Shown: in pieces, positions 51,925 through 62,974 of the stretch
How the letters are laid out: each line of letters opens with the position of its first letter
Position numbering within the stretch: position 1 is the first letter of the stretch
Source of the DNA: Paraclostridium tenue
Lineage (GTDB): Bacteria > Bacillota > Clostridia > Peptostreptococcales > Peptostreptococcaceae
Direction of reading: 5' to 3'
NCBI RefSeq assembly: GCF_039521565.1
Contig: NZ_BAAACP010000002.1
Location: forward strand, 62,001-126,000
Length of the DNA: 64,000 bases
Made by a program: the position numbers and the translations under genes
The notes under the pieces: generated by a model
What the model saw: only the letters and a program-made list of their open reading frames with translations
What the model was told of the DNA's origin: nothing
The model's database searches: none

Positions 51925-53763
51925 TTATAAAGAATCTAAACTAATTCCTTCTATAAATATTTGATGCCATAAACAGAATACAAATATTGTCCAAACTTTT
52001 CTTGAATTATCTTTATCTCCTCTTATATGTTCATCTAGTAATTTTATAGCATACTCTTTGTTTATAATATCATCTGTTTTTGATGAGTTTATAACATTTC
52101 GTACATATTTTCCTAAGTCATCTTTTAACCACACTCTTATAGGTGTAGGAAATCCTAATTTTTTCTTTTCTACCATATGAGGTGGTACAATATCTTTAAA
52201 AGCTTCTCTTAATAAAACTTTTGTATTTTTACTACTTATCTTTTGATCTAATCTTAAATTCTTAGCAACATCAAATACTTCTTTATCTAAAAATGGGACT
52301 CTAAGTTCTATAGATGATGCCATTGACATTTTATCTCCTTTTAGTAAAATGTCACCTTCTAACCAAGTATTTATATCAATATCTTGCATTGTTGTTACAT
52401 AATCATAGTTTTTCTTCTTACAATCTGCATATAGTGGTTTTAATAAATTACTATATGTATTATTTTCATCATAACTGTGTATTATATTCTTAACTTCTTT
52501 ATTTTCAAATATTTTAGCATTTCCTATATATCTTTTTTCTAGTGGAGTTGTTGCTCTTAATAAATAGTTTTTACCTCTTACTTCTGGCATTTTTGCAAAT
52601 ATTTTATTTAAAGCACGATTCATTCCAGAAGGTAATCCTAAAAATGGTTTAACACTATTGTATTCTTTATATATATTGTATCCTGCGAAAAATTCATCTG
52701 CACCTTCTCCAGATAAAACAACAGTTACATGTTTTCTAGCTTCTTTTGATAAGAAATATATACCTACACAAGATGGATCTGCTAATGGATCATCTAAATT
52801 ATATATAACTTGAGGTAGTGCTTTTATATAATCTTGTTGTGTTACTCTTATTTGTATGTTTTCTATATTTAATGCGTCTGCAGTTTTTTTAGCTACTTTT
52901 AATTCATTATATCCATCTACTTCAAATCCTACAGAGAAAGATTTTATTTTAGGATTTATTTTAGATGCTAAACTAGCTATTATAGTTGAGTCTATACCTC
53001 CTGATAAAAATGTACCTACTTCAACATTAGATATCATATGATGCTTTACAGAATCATTTAATATATTGTATACATCTTCTTTTGTAATTTCTCTTTTATT
53101 TGTAAAGTTTGCTTCAAAGTATTTTTCAAATTTTATTTTATTATTTTCTATAGTAAAGCAAGTACCATTTGGAACTTTTTTTATACTTTCCATCATAGTT
53201 TTATAATTTGGAACATATTGGAAAGATAAATAATTTTGTAAACTCTTATTATCTACACTTTTATCCTTTACTACTGGTATTAATGCTTTATATTCAGAAG
53301 AAAACGCTATATAATCTTCATTTTCAGTATAGTATAAAGGTTTTATCCCAAAATGATCTCTTGCTCCAAATATAGTATTTGTAGTTTCATCATATATTAC
53401 AAATGCAAACATACCTCTTAAATCTTTAACTGCATTTTTACCATTTTCTATATAAGAAGTTAATAAAACTTCAGTATCTGAACCTGTTGAAAATTCATAT
53501 CCTTTTTTTATAAGATCTTCCCTTAATGACTCATGATTGTATATTTCACCATTAAATATTATAGTTCTTTCTTTTTTATTAAATGGTTGGTGTCCATGAG
53601 CTAAATCTATTATGCTTAATCTTTTAAATCCAAATCCTACATTATCTTTTACAAAATACCCCGTATCATCAGGTCCTCTATGATGTATTTTTTGATTCAT
53701 TTCCTCTAATAAATTTTTATCTACTTTTCCTTTTTTATTGTATATAAATACGTGCCCACACAT
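51925..53763 (-). CDS. asnB: Asparagine synthetase (glutamine-hydrolysing)
   Basis: A 612-aa enzyme making asparagine from aspartate, glutamine and ATP. The N-terminal glutaminase domain starts with nucleophile C2 (MCGHVF) and includes HHRGPDDTGYF and FNGEIYN. The synthetase domain has the PP-loop SGGIDST (about 255-261), then GEGADEFFAGY and RVPFLDKEVFD. AAGGAGA precedes the ATG. Stands close upstream of the two-component operon, 20 nt apart, so readthrough is possible. Confidence 0.95.
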   Translation of the reverse strand: MCGHVFIYNKKGKVDKNLLEEMNQKIHHRGPDDTGYFVKDNVGFGFKRLSIIDLAHGHQPFNKKERTIIFNGEIYNHESLREDLIKKGYEFSTGSDTEVLLTSYIENGKNAVKDLRGMFAFVIYDETTNTIFGARDHFGIKPLYYTENEDYIAFSSEYKALIPVVKDKSVDNKSLQNYLSFQYVPNYKTMMESIKKVPNGTCFTIENNKIKFEKYFEANFTNKREITKEDVYNILNDSVKHHMISNVEVGTFLSGGIDSTIIASLASKINPKIKSFSVGFEVDGYNELKVAKKTADALNIENIQIRVTQQDYIKALPQVIYNLDDPLADPSCVGIYFLSKEARKHVTVVLSGEGADEFFAGYNIYKEYNSVKPFLGLPSGMNRALNKIFAKMPEVRGKNYLLRATTPLEKRYIGNAKIFENKEVKNIIHSYDENNTYSNLLKPLYADCKKKNYDYVTTMQDIDINTWLEGDILLKGDKMSMASSIELRVPFLDKEVFDVAKNLRLDQKISSKNTKVLLREAFKDIVPPHMVEKKKLGFPTPIRVWLKDDLGKYVRNVINSSKTDDIINKEYAIKLLDEHIRGDKDNSRKVWTIFVFCLWHQIFIEGISLDSL

Positions 53764-53901
53764 AAATTATCTCCTTTTGTCGTAAATATCCATAATTCTA
53801 CTTTTTTCTCGTTTATACCCTAAATTAATTTTATCATAATTATGTAACAAAATAGTCACATAAATGTAACAATAATGAAAACAACAAATACTTTCAATAA
53901 A

Positions 53902-53927
53902 AAAACTAGAGAATATTCTCTAGTTTT
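53902..53927 (-). terminator. Terminator of the cold-shock gene
   Basis: Perfect palindrome AAAACTAGAGAAT/ATTCTCTAGTTTT. Confidence 0.8.
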
Positions 53928-53959
53928 ATTTCTTAATTGTGTTTTATATATAAACTCAA

Positions 53960-54163
53960 TTATTCTGCTATAGTTACGTTAGCAGCTTGAGGTCCTCTTG
54001 CTCCTTCAACTATTTCAAAGCTAACTGTTTGACCTTCTTCTAAAGATTTGAATCCTTCTTTTTGTATAGCTGAGAAATGTACAAATACATCATCTCCACC
54101 TTCTACAGATATAAATCCAAACCCTTTTTCATTGTTGAACCATTTAACTATTCCATTCATCAT
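53960..54163 (-). CDS. csp: Cold-shock family RNA chaperone
   Basis: A 67-aa OB-fold protein with both RNA-binding motifs, KGFGFISVE (RNP1) and VFVHFSAI (RNP2). AGGAGG lies 8 nt before the first ATG. It binds single-stranded RNA/DNA and melts RNA structure. Monocistronic, with an ~100-nt leader that could carry regulation. Confidence 0.95.
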   Translation of the reverse strand: MMNGIVKWFNNEKGFGFISVEGGDDVFVHFSAIQKEGFKSLEEGQTVSFEIVEGARGPQAANVTIAE

Positions 54164-54267
54164 TTCGGAATCCTCCTAAAACCTTGTTACTAAATTTAAC
54201 ATTTATTAATGTTAAATTTAGTGTATCACACTTATATCTACATTACAATATTTTTATCTGCTATTTT

Positions 54268-56127
54268 TTAACAAACTTCTTCACATTCTTCAAATTGGCT
54301 ATTATATAAAGATGCATAAAATCCTCCATCTTTTAATAACTCTTCATGACTACCTTGTTCCACTATATCTCCATCTTTCATCACTAATATTAAATCTGCA
54401 TCTCTTATAGTTGAAAGTCTATGTGCTATTATAAAACTTGTTCTACCTTCCATAAGATTTTCCATAGCTTTTTGTATGAGAACTTCTGTACGAGTATCAA
54501 CTGAACTTGTAGCTTCATCAAGTATAAGTATCTTAGGATCTGCTAAAATTGCACGAGCAATAGTTAAAAGTTGCTTTTGACCTTGCGATACATTGCTAGC
54601 TTCTTCATTTAACTGCATATTATATCCATCTGGAAGAGTTTTTACAAAGTGGTGAACATGTGCAGATTTTGCTGCTTCTATAACTTCTTCATCACTTGCA
54701 TCAAGTTTTGAATATCTTATATTTTCCATTATACTTCCATTAAATAGCCAAGTATCTTGTAAAACCATACCAAATAAACTACGTAAATCGCTTCTATTAA
54801 AATCTTTTATATTGTTTCCATCTATTAATATAGCGCCTTCATTTACATCATAAAAACGCATTAATAGTTTAACTATAGTAGTTTTTCCTGCACCTGTTGG
54901 ACCTACTATTGCTACTTTTTGTCCAGCTTTTATATTAGTTGTAAAGTCATTTATTATAATTTTATCTTCACTATATCCAAATTTTACATTTTCAAAACTT
55001 ACATTACCTTCAATATTTTCAATGCTTACAGGTTTATCGATATTTTGTACTTCTTCTTCTTCAGCTAAAAACTCAAATGCTCTTTCCGCTGCTGCTGCCA
55101 TAGATTGCATAATATTAGCAACTTGGGCAGCTTGTGCTATTGGTTGGTTAAAACTTCTTACATATTGTATAAAAGATAATATATCTCCAACTTCTATAGT
55201 TTTCTTAATTGTAAAATATCCACCTAATATAGATACTAAAACATATCCTATATTTCCAATAAATGTCATCATAGGCATCATCATACCTGATAAAAATTGT
55301 GACTTCCAAGCCGAATTATATAATTGATCATTTAATTGATTAAATTCATTTATTGCTGCATTTTCTCCATTAAAAGCTTTTACTATATTATGCCCACCAT
55401 ATATCTCTTCTACCTGACCATTTACATGACCTAAATATTCTTGTTGAGATTTAAAGTGTTTTTGAGATTTTTTAATAATAAATGAAATTATTATCATTGA
55501 CATAGGAAGTACTAATAATGACACTATAGTCATTTGCCAACTTATAGATAACATCATTATAAGAACTCCTATTATAGTAGTTACTGATGTTATTATTTGA
55601 GTCATAGTTTGATTTAAGTTTTGACTTAATGTATCTATGTCATTTGTTATTCTAGATAAAACTTCTCCATGAGTTCTTTTATCAAAATACTTAAGTGGCA
55701 TACGATTTATTTTTTCTGATATTTCTTTTCTTAATCTATAAGATACTTTTTGTGATATACCAGATGTTATAAATGATTGAACGTATGAGAAAAGTGCACT
55801 AACTACATAAAGTACTAATAACCCTGTAAGTACTTTACCTATATAGTTAAAATTAATTCCCCCATTTCCTTCTCCACTAATTTTTCTTACTATTCCTTCA
55901 AATAATTCAGTAGTTGCATTTCCTAATATCTTAGGTCCTACTATTGAAAATGCAGAACTTCCTATAGCAAATACTATAACTATTAGTATCGATAATCTAT
56001 AAGGTTTTAGATAATCAAAAAGTTTTTTCATAGTGCCTTTAAAATCTTTTGCTTTTTCAGTTCCTCTCATACCACCCATAGGTCCACCACTTCGACCTTT
56101 TGGCATGCTTTTACTTTCATTACCCAT
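54268..56127 (-). CDS. ABC exporter half-transporter (second subunit)
   Basis: A 619-aa protein from the ATG at 56125-56127 (GGAGG upstream). It has an N-terminal six-helix membrane domain (about 45-340) and an ATPase domain with Walker A GPTGAGKTT, signature NVSQGQKQ and Walker B ILILDEATSSVD. It overlaps the first subunit by 8 nt, indicating a heterodimeric type IV multidrug exporter. Both catalytic Glu and signature look canonical here. Confidence 0.92.
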   Translation of the reverse strand: MGNESKSMPKGRSGGPMGGMRGTEKAKDFKGTMKKLFDYLKPYRLSILIVIVFAIGSSAFSIVGPKILGNATTELFEGIVRKISGEGNGGINFNYIGKVLTGLLVLYVVSALFSYVQSFITSGISQKVSYRLRKEISEKINRMPLKYFDKRTHGEVLSRITNDIDTLSQNLNQTMTQIITSVTTIIGVLIMMLSISWQMTIVSLLVLPMSMIIISFIIKKSQKHFKSQQEYLGHVNGQVEEIYGGHNIVKAFNGENAAINEFNQLNDQLYNSAWKSQFLSGMMMPMMTFIGNIGYVLVSILGGYFTIKKTIEVGDILSFIQYVRSFNQPIAQAAQVANIMQSMAAAAERAFEFLAEEEEVQNIDKPVSIENIEGNVSFENVKFGYSEDKIIINDFTTNIKAGQKVAIVGPTGAGKTTIVKLLMRFYDVNEGAILIDGNNIKDFNRSDLRSLFGMVLQDTWLFNGSIMENIRYSKLDASDEEVIEAAKSAHVHHFVKTLPDGYNMQLNEEASNVSQGQKQLLTIARAILADPKILILDEATSSVDTRTEVLIQKAMENLMEGRTSFIIAHRLSTIRDADLILVMKDGDIVEQGSHEELLKDGGFYASLYNSQFEECEEVC

Positions 56128-58324
56128 TTGCAAGTTCCTCCTTTGAAAGTTGTGATAGGGCTATCTCATTGTATACTTCACAAGTTTTAAGAAGCTCTTC
56201 ATGTTTTCCTATTCCAACAACCTTACCTTGGTCTAAAACTATAATTTGATCTGCGTTTAATATAGTACTTATTCTTTGAGCAACAATAAGTACTGTTGAA
56301 TTTCCTGTTTCTTCTCTTAAAGATTTTCTAAGTGCTGCATCAGTTTTTAAATCTAGTGCAGAGAAACTATCATCGAATATATATATTTCAGGATTCTTAG
56401 CTATAGCTCTAGCTATAGAAAGTCTTTGTTTTTGACCTCCTGATACATTTGATCCACCTTGAGCTATTTCACTTGCAAAACCTTTAGGCTTAGCATTTAT
56501 AAATTCACTTGCTTGTGCTATTTCAGCTGCTTTTTTAATTTCTTCTTTAGTTGCATCTTTTCTACCATATCTTAAATTAGAATCTATTGTTCCAGAGAAT
56601 AAAACTCCTTTTTGTGGAACATATCCTATTTTTTCTCTTAATTTATGTTGATTTGCATCTTTAACATTTATTCCATCTACTAATATTTCACCTTCTGTTA
56701 CATCATAAAAACGAGGGATTAAATTTATAAGTGTAGATTTACCTGAACCTGTGCTACCTATAAATGCAGTAGTTTTTCCTGGTTTTGCTGTAAATGTTAT
56801 ATTGCTTAAAACATCTTCTTGTGCATTTGGATATCTAAAACTTACATTTTTAAATTCAACTATACCTTTTTTATTTTCATCAAATTCTTTTGCATCTTTT
56901 TTATCTTTTATAGATAAGTCAGTATTTATTACCTCATCTATACGATCCATAGAAACAACTGCACGTGGTAACATTACTGATACCATTGATATAAGTAAAA
57001 ATGCCATTATGATTTGCATAGTATATTGTATAAATGCCATCATATCTCCAACTTGCATATTTCCTGAGTCTATACTATGACCACCATTCCAAACAATTAC
57101 AACAGTAATAACATTCATTATAAGCATCATAGTCGGCATCATCATAGACATTGCCCTATTTACAAATAAATTAGTTTTCATTAAATCAGTATTTGCTTTA
57201 TCAAATCTTTTTTCTTCATATTTTTCTGTACTAAATGCTCTTATTACTAACATACCAGTAAGCATCTCACGAGTTACTAAGTTAACTCTATCTACAAGCT
57301 TTTGTACAGATTTAAACTTAGGCATAACTAATCCAAATAAAAGTAACACTACAGATACTATTGCAAGAACTGCTACTCCAATTATCCATGCCATTGATGT
57401 GTTTGTATTTAATACCTTTATAACCCCACCTATAGCAAGTATCGGTGCATAAAATACGATTCTAAGTAACATTACCATAAGCATTTGTACTTGTTGAATA
57501 TCATTAGTACTACGAGTTATTAACGATGCTGTAGAAAATTCATCCATTTCTTTATTTGAAAATGATACAACTTTTTCAAAAACTTGCTTTCTTAAATTTC
57601 TACCAAGTTTTGCTGCTACTCTAGCTCCTAAATATCCTACTGCAACTGTAGCTACCATACTTATAAGAGCTATTCCTAGCATTATTGCTCCAGTTTTAAA
57701 TATATAATTTGTCTGTAATTTATTTACATTTATACCAATAGTTTTATATTCAGTCTTCACATATCTAATTGCACTTTGACTTATCATGCTCTCTGGCATC
57801 TTATCAATTTTTTCCTCAAATCCTGCTTTCATTTGATTTAAAGTATTAGAAGGCATTGATTTAAGTACTGATATTATATTTGTATTAGGATTTAATGCTA
57901 CTCCTGGTGGCATGCTCTTTTTTAATATTTGTTCTTTGTTTTTCTCAATACCTGAAAGCATTAAAATTGATTTACCCATTATAGGATCTAACTTTTCAAT
58001 TACTTCCTTATTTTTAGTATTAAGTTCATAAAGTTTTTCATTAATTTTACTATCTTTATATTCGCCTTTATTTATTAATGTATAATTTTTCATTACTTCA
58101 TTTTTATCTTTTTCGCTCATAAACATAGTAATTTTGTTCATTTCACTTTCTCTTATAACTTTTGGAACTGCATTTTTTATTCCATTTTGTTGTATCCCAA
58201 CATTTACTATATCAGATGTATAATCTGGTAAAGATAGGTCACATGTAGCTTGAAGCGCTAAAAGTACGATAATAAGCAACACTGAGCCTATTGAGTTTCT
58301 TAAATGTTTAATTAACTTAATCAT
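56120..58324 (-). CDS. ABC exporter half-transporter (first subunit) with large insertion
   Basis: A 734-aa protein. The first membrane helix (about 12-30) is followed by a ~170-residue insertion (about 40-205), probably outside the cell, before the remaining helices. The ATPase domain has Walker A GSTGSGKST, signature NVSGGQKQ and Walker B IYIFDDSFSALD. Here the catalytic Glu is Asp (FDDS), as in the degenerate site of heterodimeric exporters such as TM287/288 or BmrCD. Divergent from a MarR gene that probably controls it. Confidence 0.92.
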   Translation of the reverse strand: MIKLIKHLRNSIGSVLLIIVLLALQATCDLSLPDYTSDIVNVGIQQNGIKNAVPKVIRESEMNKITMFMSEKDKNEVMKNYTLINKGEYKDSKINEKLYELNTKNKEVIEKLDPIMGKSILMLSGIEKNKEQILKKSMPPGVALNPNTNIISVLKSMPSNTLNQMKAGFEEKIDKMPESMISQSAIRYVKTEYKTIGINVNKLQTNYIFKTGAIMLGIALISMVATVAVGYLGARVAAKLGRNLRKQVFEKVVSFSNKEMDEFSTASLITRSTNDIQQVQMLMVMLLRIVFYAPILAIGGVIKVLNTNTSMAWIIGVAVLAIVSVVLLLFGLVMPKFKSVQKLVDRVNLVTREMLTGMLVIRAFSTEKYEEKRFDKANTDLMKTNLFVNRAMSMMMPTMMLIMNVITVVIVWNGGHSIDSGNMQVGDMMAFIQYTMQIIMAFLLISMVSVMLPRAVVSMDRIDEVINTDLSIKDKKDAKEFDENKKGIVEFKNVSFRYPNAQEDVLSNITFTAKPGKTTAFIGSTGSGKSTLINLIPRFYDVTEGEILVDGINVKDANQHKLREKIGYVPQKGVLFSGTIDSNLRYGRKDATKEEIKKAAEIAQASEFINAKPKGFASEIAQGGSNVSGGQKQRLSIARAIAKNPEIYIFDDSFSALDLKTDAALRKSLREETGNSTVLIVAQRISTILNADQIIVLDQGKVVGIGKHEELLKTCEVYNEIALSQLSKEELANG

Positions 58325-58356
58325 TTTGCTCGTTCTCCCTTTTTGATATTAATTAG

Positions 58357-58390
58357 TTATATTTTTATAATAATTATATTTTTATAATAA
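58357..58390. repeat. Tandem 17-bp repeat in the exporter promoter region
   Basis: TTATATTTTTATAATAA occurs twice head to tail, and a third copy begins at 58391. It lies between the divergent exporter and MarR genes and may hold promoter elements or MarR sites. Confidence 0.55.
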
Positions 58391-58485
58391 TTATAAGTCA
58401 ATAACTTTTTTAAATTGTATTAAGCATTCTTTTGGTTTATAATAATAATATAATTATATAATTATATATTAAAGGAGTTTTTTGT

Positions 58486-58929
58486 ATGAGTAATATAGAT
58501 TTAACTAAGATATCGGATGACTTATTCACTTTACTAATGCAATTAAATAGCAAAGTTTTTAATCAAGATAAAATGGTTAAATGTTCTCCCCTTCCTCCAT
58601 CTCATGTAAAGGTTATATTCTATCTTTTTAATAATGGTTCATCTTCTATATCTGATATAGCTTCTAAACTTGAAATTTCAAAACCGAATATGACACCTGT
58701 TATAGACAAGCTTTTAAGTGAAGGTTTAGTATATAGAAAAGAAGACCCTAATGATAGACGAATAGTTAGAATAGATTTAACTCAAAAAGCTCATGATATG
58801 GCTGTAGAACATAAAAAAAGACTTAAAGATATACTTTTATCTAAATTGATGACACTTTCAGATGAAGATTTATTATCAATGGAAGATTTAGTTTCTAACC
58901 TTGCAAAGATAATATCAAAATTAAAATAA
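58486..58929 (+). CDS. MarR-family transcription regulator
   Basis: A 147-aa winged-helix repressor. The DNA-binding part is SISDIASKLEISKPNMTPVI DKLLSEG, with wing RKEDPNDRRIVRI. Helices at both ends form the dimer. It is divergent from the ABC exporter, the usual arrangement for a drug-responsive repressor. AAAGGAG precedes the ATG. Confidence 0.92.
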   Translation: MSNIDLTKISDDLFTLLMQLNSKVFNQDKMVKCSPLPPSHVKVIFYLFNNGSSSISDIASKLEISKPNMTPVIDKLLSEGLVYRKEDPNDRRIVRIDLTQKAHDMAVEHKKRLKDILLSKLMTLSDEDLLSMEDLVSNLAKIISKLK

Positions 58930-58957
58930 AAAGAGAACTCATATGAGTTCTCTTTTT
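58928..58957. terminator. Bidirectional terminator
   Basis: Perfect 15-bp palindrome AAAAAGAGAACTCAT/ATGAGTTCTCTTTTT after the MarR gene, convergent with the decayed beta-galactosidase. Confidence 0.85.
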
Positions 58958-58965
58958 ATTTTAAT

Positions 58966-61764
58966 TTAATGTGTTTTAATTATTTCTCTTCCTAAGCTTA
59001 CTTCGCTAACTTCTTTGTTATTAAATATACTAAGCCTAAACTCTAAATTGAATTCTTCAAATTTACATCTGTATTTATCTAGTTGCCATTGCCCACAAGA
59101 ATTACTTCCAAGTCCATTTTGTTTATAGTCTATATTAAATACTATATAATCTCTTTTTACTAAATCTATAGTGTGCTTAGCATACTCCAAATCTTTTATT
59201 TCATAATAAGATGCACTAAAGTCAAATTTATCATTAGCTACAGCCATAAAGCTTATTCCCCTATCATTTCTTAAACTAACCCACGAACAATCACTTCTAT
59301 TTCCATTTTCTTGAAGTTTTACATAATTTGTAAATAATTTATCTATATTGCTTTCATATACACCAAATAAGTTAGCTTCTTTACTATCAGGATATGATTC
59401 TCCTGGACCTCTGCCTTTATACGTTACAATTTCTAAATCTTTATTTATATTCATTTTTACACCTATTCTAGGTATCATATTAGGTGCATTTTCTATTTTT
59501 CCACTAGGTATACCACTAACTTTAAATAATATATCCCCACTTCCAAATACTTTATATTCATATTTAGATTTATAATACCAAGATGAGTTAGTTGTGCCAT
59601 TTATAACATCTACACTAAATGTCAATACATTATTTTTTATACTATATTTAACATCTCTTACAACCTCATGCATTAAATGCATAAAATATTTTTCTTTATA
59701 ATCTTTTAATATGTACATATCATTGTCTATGGGTGCTCTCCAAAAATTAAGCTTTGGACCTTGCTCAACTATTTTATAATTATCTTTAACAATTTCTATA
59801 ATATTTCCTTTTACCAAGTCAAATACAACTTTAAATTCGTCCCCTTTTGCTATTAATTTATAATTATCTTTAATTATTTCTAAACTTGAATTTGGATATA
59901 TTTTTAACTTTTCTGTTTTTATAGGCAATTCAAATTGAGCTGTTGCTAATTCATAATTAGACTTTGCCCAATTCAAATCATTTTTTAATACATAAGATAT
60001 ATTTAAGTAGTAAGTTGCTCCACTAGTTTTCTTAAAATTTAAACTATAAGGTATTTTTATTTGTTTAGATTCTTTTCCTGGAATATCAGGCATACTCAAT
60101 CTACCACTTTTTATGACTTTATTATCTTCTTTTATATTGTATATCTTGTAACTTATCATATTTATAAAATAAATTTTGATATTCTTTTAAATTACCTGGT
60201 CCATTTCCCATTGCATGTGCATATTCACATAATATGTGTGGTTTTTTTATATCATTTATTATCTTGTCCATTAATTTATTATCTTCATGTTCTATCCAAG
60301 TGTACATAGTACTATAAACCTCAGATACTGGACCATCTTTATCATCTATTTTAAAATCGCCTTCATAGTGTATTATTCTGGTAGGATCTAGTTCTTTGCA
60401 CTTTTTTGCCATAGCCTTAAAATTACATCCAAAAGATGATTCATTTCCAAGTGACCACATCAATATACAAGTATGATTTTTATCTCTTTTAATCATACGT
60501 TCAATTCTACTTACATAAGCTAGCTCCCAATTTTCATCGTCAATTATCCAAGAGTAATTATCTGTTAATTCAAAACCATGGCACTCTAAGTCAGCTTCAT
60601 CTATTACATACATCCCATATTCATCACATAATTCATAAAAATACTCAGAATTTGGGTAATGTGATGTTCTTATAGCATTTATATTATGTTGTTTCATTAA
60701 TATTATATCTTTTTCAATCTCATCTTTAGCTACAACCCTTCCATTTTTAGGATTGTAATCATACCTATTAACTCCTTTAAGTTTAATTAAAACTCCATTT
60801 ACAGTAAATACTTCGCCTTTTATCTCTATTTTCCTAAATCCAACTTTTTGAGGTATAACTTGAATTAATTTTTTATTTTTATCATATACACTTATAATTA
60901 ATGTATATAAATTTGGATCTTCAGCTGTCCATTTCAATGGATTTTTAACTTGTTTACTAAAACTTAATTTATTTTTTGTATCTAAAATATCTTAAAAAAC
61001 AGTATTTTTATTTTTATCTAATAATTCAAATTCTAAATTTTGACTGTCAAACATTCTAAATTTTAGATTTACAGTTAAGATTGCATCTTCATATCTATCA
61101 TCTAAATCTGTATTTATAGTTAAATCTTCGATTCCATACAAAGGTTCTGTAAAAATTTCTACATCTCTAAATATTCCACTTAACCACCACATATCTTGAT
61201 CCTCTAAGTAAGTTCCATCACTCCACTGATAAACTCTTACAGTACATTCATTTTCTCCAAGTCTAATATAATTTGTAATATCAAATTCAGACTGTATCCT
61301 AGCCCCTTTACTGTATCCTACTTCTTTCCCATTTATCCATAAATTATACGCTGAGTCTACTCCATTAAATTTAATAATTATTCTTTCATCCAAGATTTAT
61401 CTATGTTAAATTTCCTTTTATATATACCTGTTGGATTTTCAGTTGGAACATATGGAGGATTTATAGGAAAATTGTAACAAAGGTCTGTATAATGCATATT
61501 ACCATATCCTTGTATTTGCCAATTCCCAGGCACTACAATTTCATCCCATGAATCTATATTAAAATCTTCTTTATAAAAATCTTTTGGTGAATATTCTGGT
61601 GCATTTAAAAACAAGAATTTCCAGTTTCCATTTAAACTTTTAAAATTGTAAGTATATTTTTTATCTCCTATTAAAGCTAACTCCTTTGATGGAAAATTTT
61701 AAAAATGAGACCTTGCCTCTACCCTATTAATTCCATCTATATGTATATTCTCCCATAATTTCAT
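58966..61764 (-). pseudogene. lacZ: Decayed LacZ-type (GH2) beta-galactosidase
   Basis: Collinear pieces of one GH2 enzyme starting at ATG 61764 (GGGGG upstream). Sugar-binding, immunoglobulin-like and TIM-barrel parts are visible, including the nucleophile region LCEYAHAMGNG and the C-terminal domain 5 (GRGPGESYPDSKEANLFGVY). Lesions: a nonsense TAA at codon 22 (61699-61701), a frameshift near 61385, a nonsense TAA near 60992, and near 60130 a frame change with loss of about 90 residues after NLFYKYD, the section that in E. coli LacZ follows QGGFVWDW. It cannot make active enzyme. Confidence 0.9.
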
Positions 61765-61899
61765 ATAAATCCCCCTAACTACTAATAAATATTTATTCTA
61801 TATGTTTATAATATTATTTCTATTTAATTTATATATTAATTTAATATAACCTTCATATAAGTTCATTTTTTCTTAATTTATATTATTTTTATAAAATAA

Positions 61900-61932
61900 A
61901 AAATGTCTATAAGCTTTACTTATAGACATTTT
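61900..61932 (-). terminator. Terminator of the ferredoxin gene
   Basis: AAAATGTCTATAAG pairs with CTTATAGACATTTT over a 5-nt loop. Confidence 0.8.
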
Positions 61933-61948
61933 GTTATATTTTATATAA

Positions 61949-62137
61949 TTATTCTACTGTTATAGCGCTTACAGGACATCCTTCTTGTGCTTCTACTGCA
62001 CTTTCTTCTAATTCAGCTGATATCTCTTTATCTATAGCAACTGCTAATCCATCATCATCCATTTCAAATACTTCTGGGCATATTCCTTCACATGCTCCAC
62101 ATCCTATACATATATTTTTATCTACAAATGCTTTCAT
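61949..62137 (-). CDS. Ferredoxin, [4Fe-4S] type
   Basis: A 62-aa electron carrier from the ATG at 62135-62137 (GGAGG upstream). The first cysteine motif is CIGCGACEGICP and a single later Cys in EGCPVSAI completes one cluster. The middle is acidic, as in single-cluster ferredoxins of the Bacillus/Thermotoga type, not the 2[4Fe-4S] clostridial type. Partner unknown. Confidence 0.92.
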   Translation of the reverse strand: MKAFVDKNICIGCGACEGICPEVFEMDDDGLAVAIDKEISAELEESAVEAQEGCPVSAITVE

Positions 62138-62254
62138 CTTTAGTTCCTCCAAAATTTTTAGTCAATTATTTTTAATCTATTTATTATTTACCTCAAGATA
62201 GTTAGTTTTAAACATAAAATATTTTTAACCTTTCTATACACACATTTAGGTTAA

Positions 62255-62283
62255 TTGACAATAAATTTGCATAATATTATAAT
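62255..62283 (+). promoter_or_regulatory. Consensus sigma-A promoter of the TetR gene
   Basis: TTGACA (62255-62260), 17-bp spacer, TATAAT (62278-62283), about 40 bp before the TetR start codon. Confidence 0.8.
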
Positions 62284-62323
62284 ATTACTTAATTTAAAGG
62301 TATTATAAGGAAAGGTAAATTAT

Positions 62324-62875
62324 ATGAAGCAATCAAATAATATGAAACAAACTATTTTATTAGCTGCATCTGAACTTATAACTAAAAACGGAATTAAAAA
62401 TACAAGTCTTGCTGATATATCTAAATTAGTAGGAATAAGTAAAGGTACACTCTATTATTATTACTCTTCAAAAAATGATTTAATATATGATATTGCTGAT
62501 ATGCATTTATCTGTAATAACTAGTTCAGTATTAGACTGTGTTCAAAATATTGGATGTACTCATTCAAAAGAAGACTTAATCAGTTCAATAATGGATAAAA
62601 TATCTACCATAGGTGGTAGAGGTAGAATACATATGTATATTCTTTGTGAAGCTATAACTTCTAATGAGGAACTTAGACATAGAATAAGAAATAACTATAT
62701 AAAATGGAGAAATACTTTAAAGTCAGAAATAGAAAAAACAAATGATAAAAATTCAGATTCATTGTCTTTTTTATTAGTTTCTATAGTTGATGGATTAGTG
62801 GTTCAAAGCCTTCTTAAAACTGAAGAAATCCCTTTTGAAAATATAGCTTCATTTTTAGTAAATCATTGGTATTAA
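62324..62875 (+). CDS. TetR/AcrR-family regulator
   Basis: A 183-aa protein. The N-terminal helix-turn-helix reads NGIKNTSLADISKLVGISKG TLYYYYSSK. The C-terminal helical ligand domain is specific to the protein. AAGGAAAGG precedes the ATG. It is divergent from the ferredoxin gene; its target may be its own promoter or nearby genes. Confidence 0.92.
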   Translation: MKQSNNMKQTILLAASELITKNGIKNTSLADISKLVGISKGTLYYYYSSKNDLIYDIADMHLSVITSSVLDCVQNIGCTHSKEDLISSIMDKISTIGGRGRIHMYILCEAITSNEELRHRIRNNYIKWRNTLKSEIEKTNDKNSDSLSFLLVSIVDGLVVQSLLKTEEIPFENIASFLVNHWY

Positions 62876-62974
62876 AAATTACTAACAGAGTCTATGTAGA
62901 AAAAATGCTTTAATTATTAAAATCTAAAGTTTATAATTATACATTCGTAGATGTATTTGTAAAAGAATAATTTA

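Noticed and set aside
61378..61764. Short separate genes at the lacZ 5' end
   Set aside because: The pieces are collinear parts of one GH2 enzyme separated by stop codons or a frameshift, not independent genes.
62881..62974. Coding-like tail ending in TAA at about 62968 (KVYNYTFVDVFVKE)
   Set aside because: Under 20 codons, no start or ribosome site; too little to call a pseudogene.
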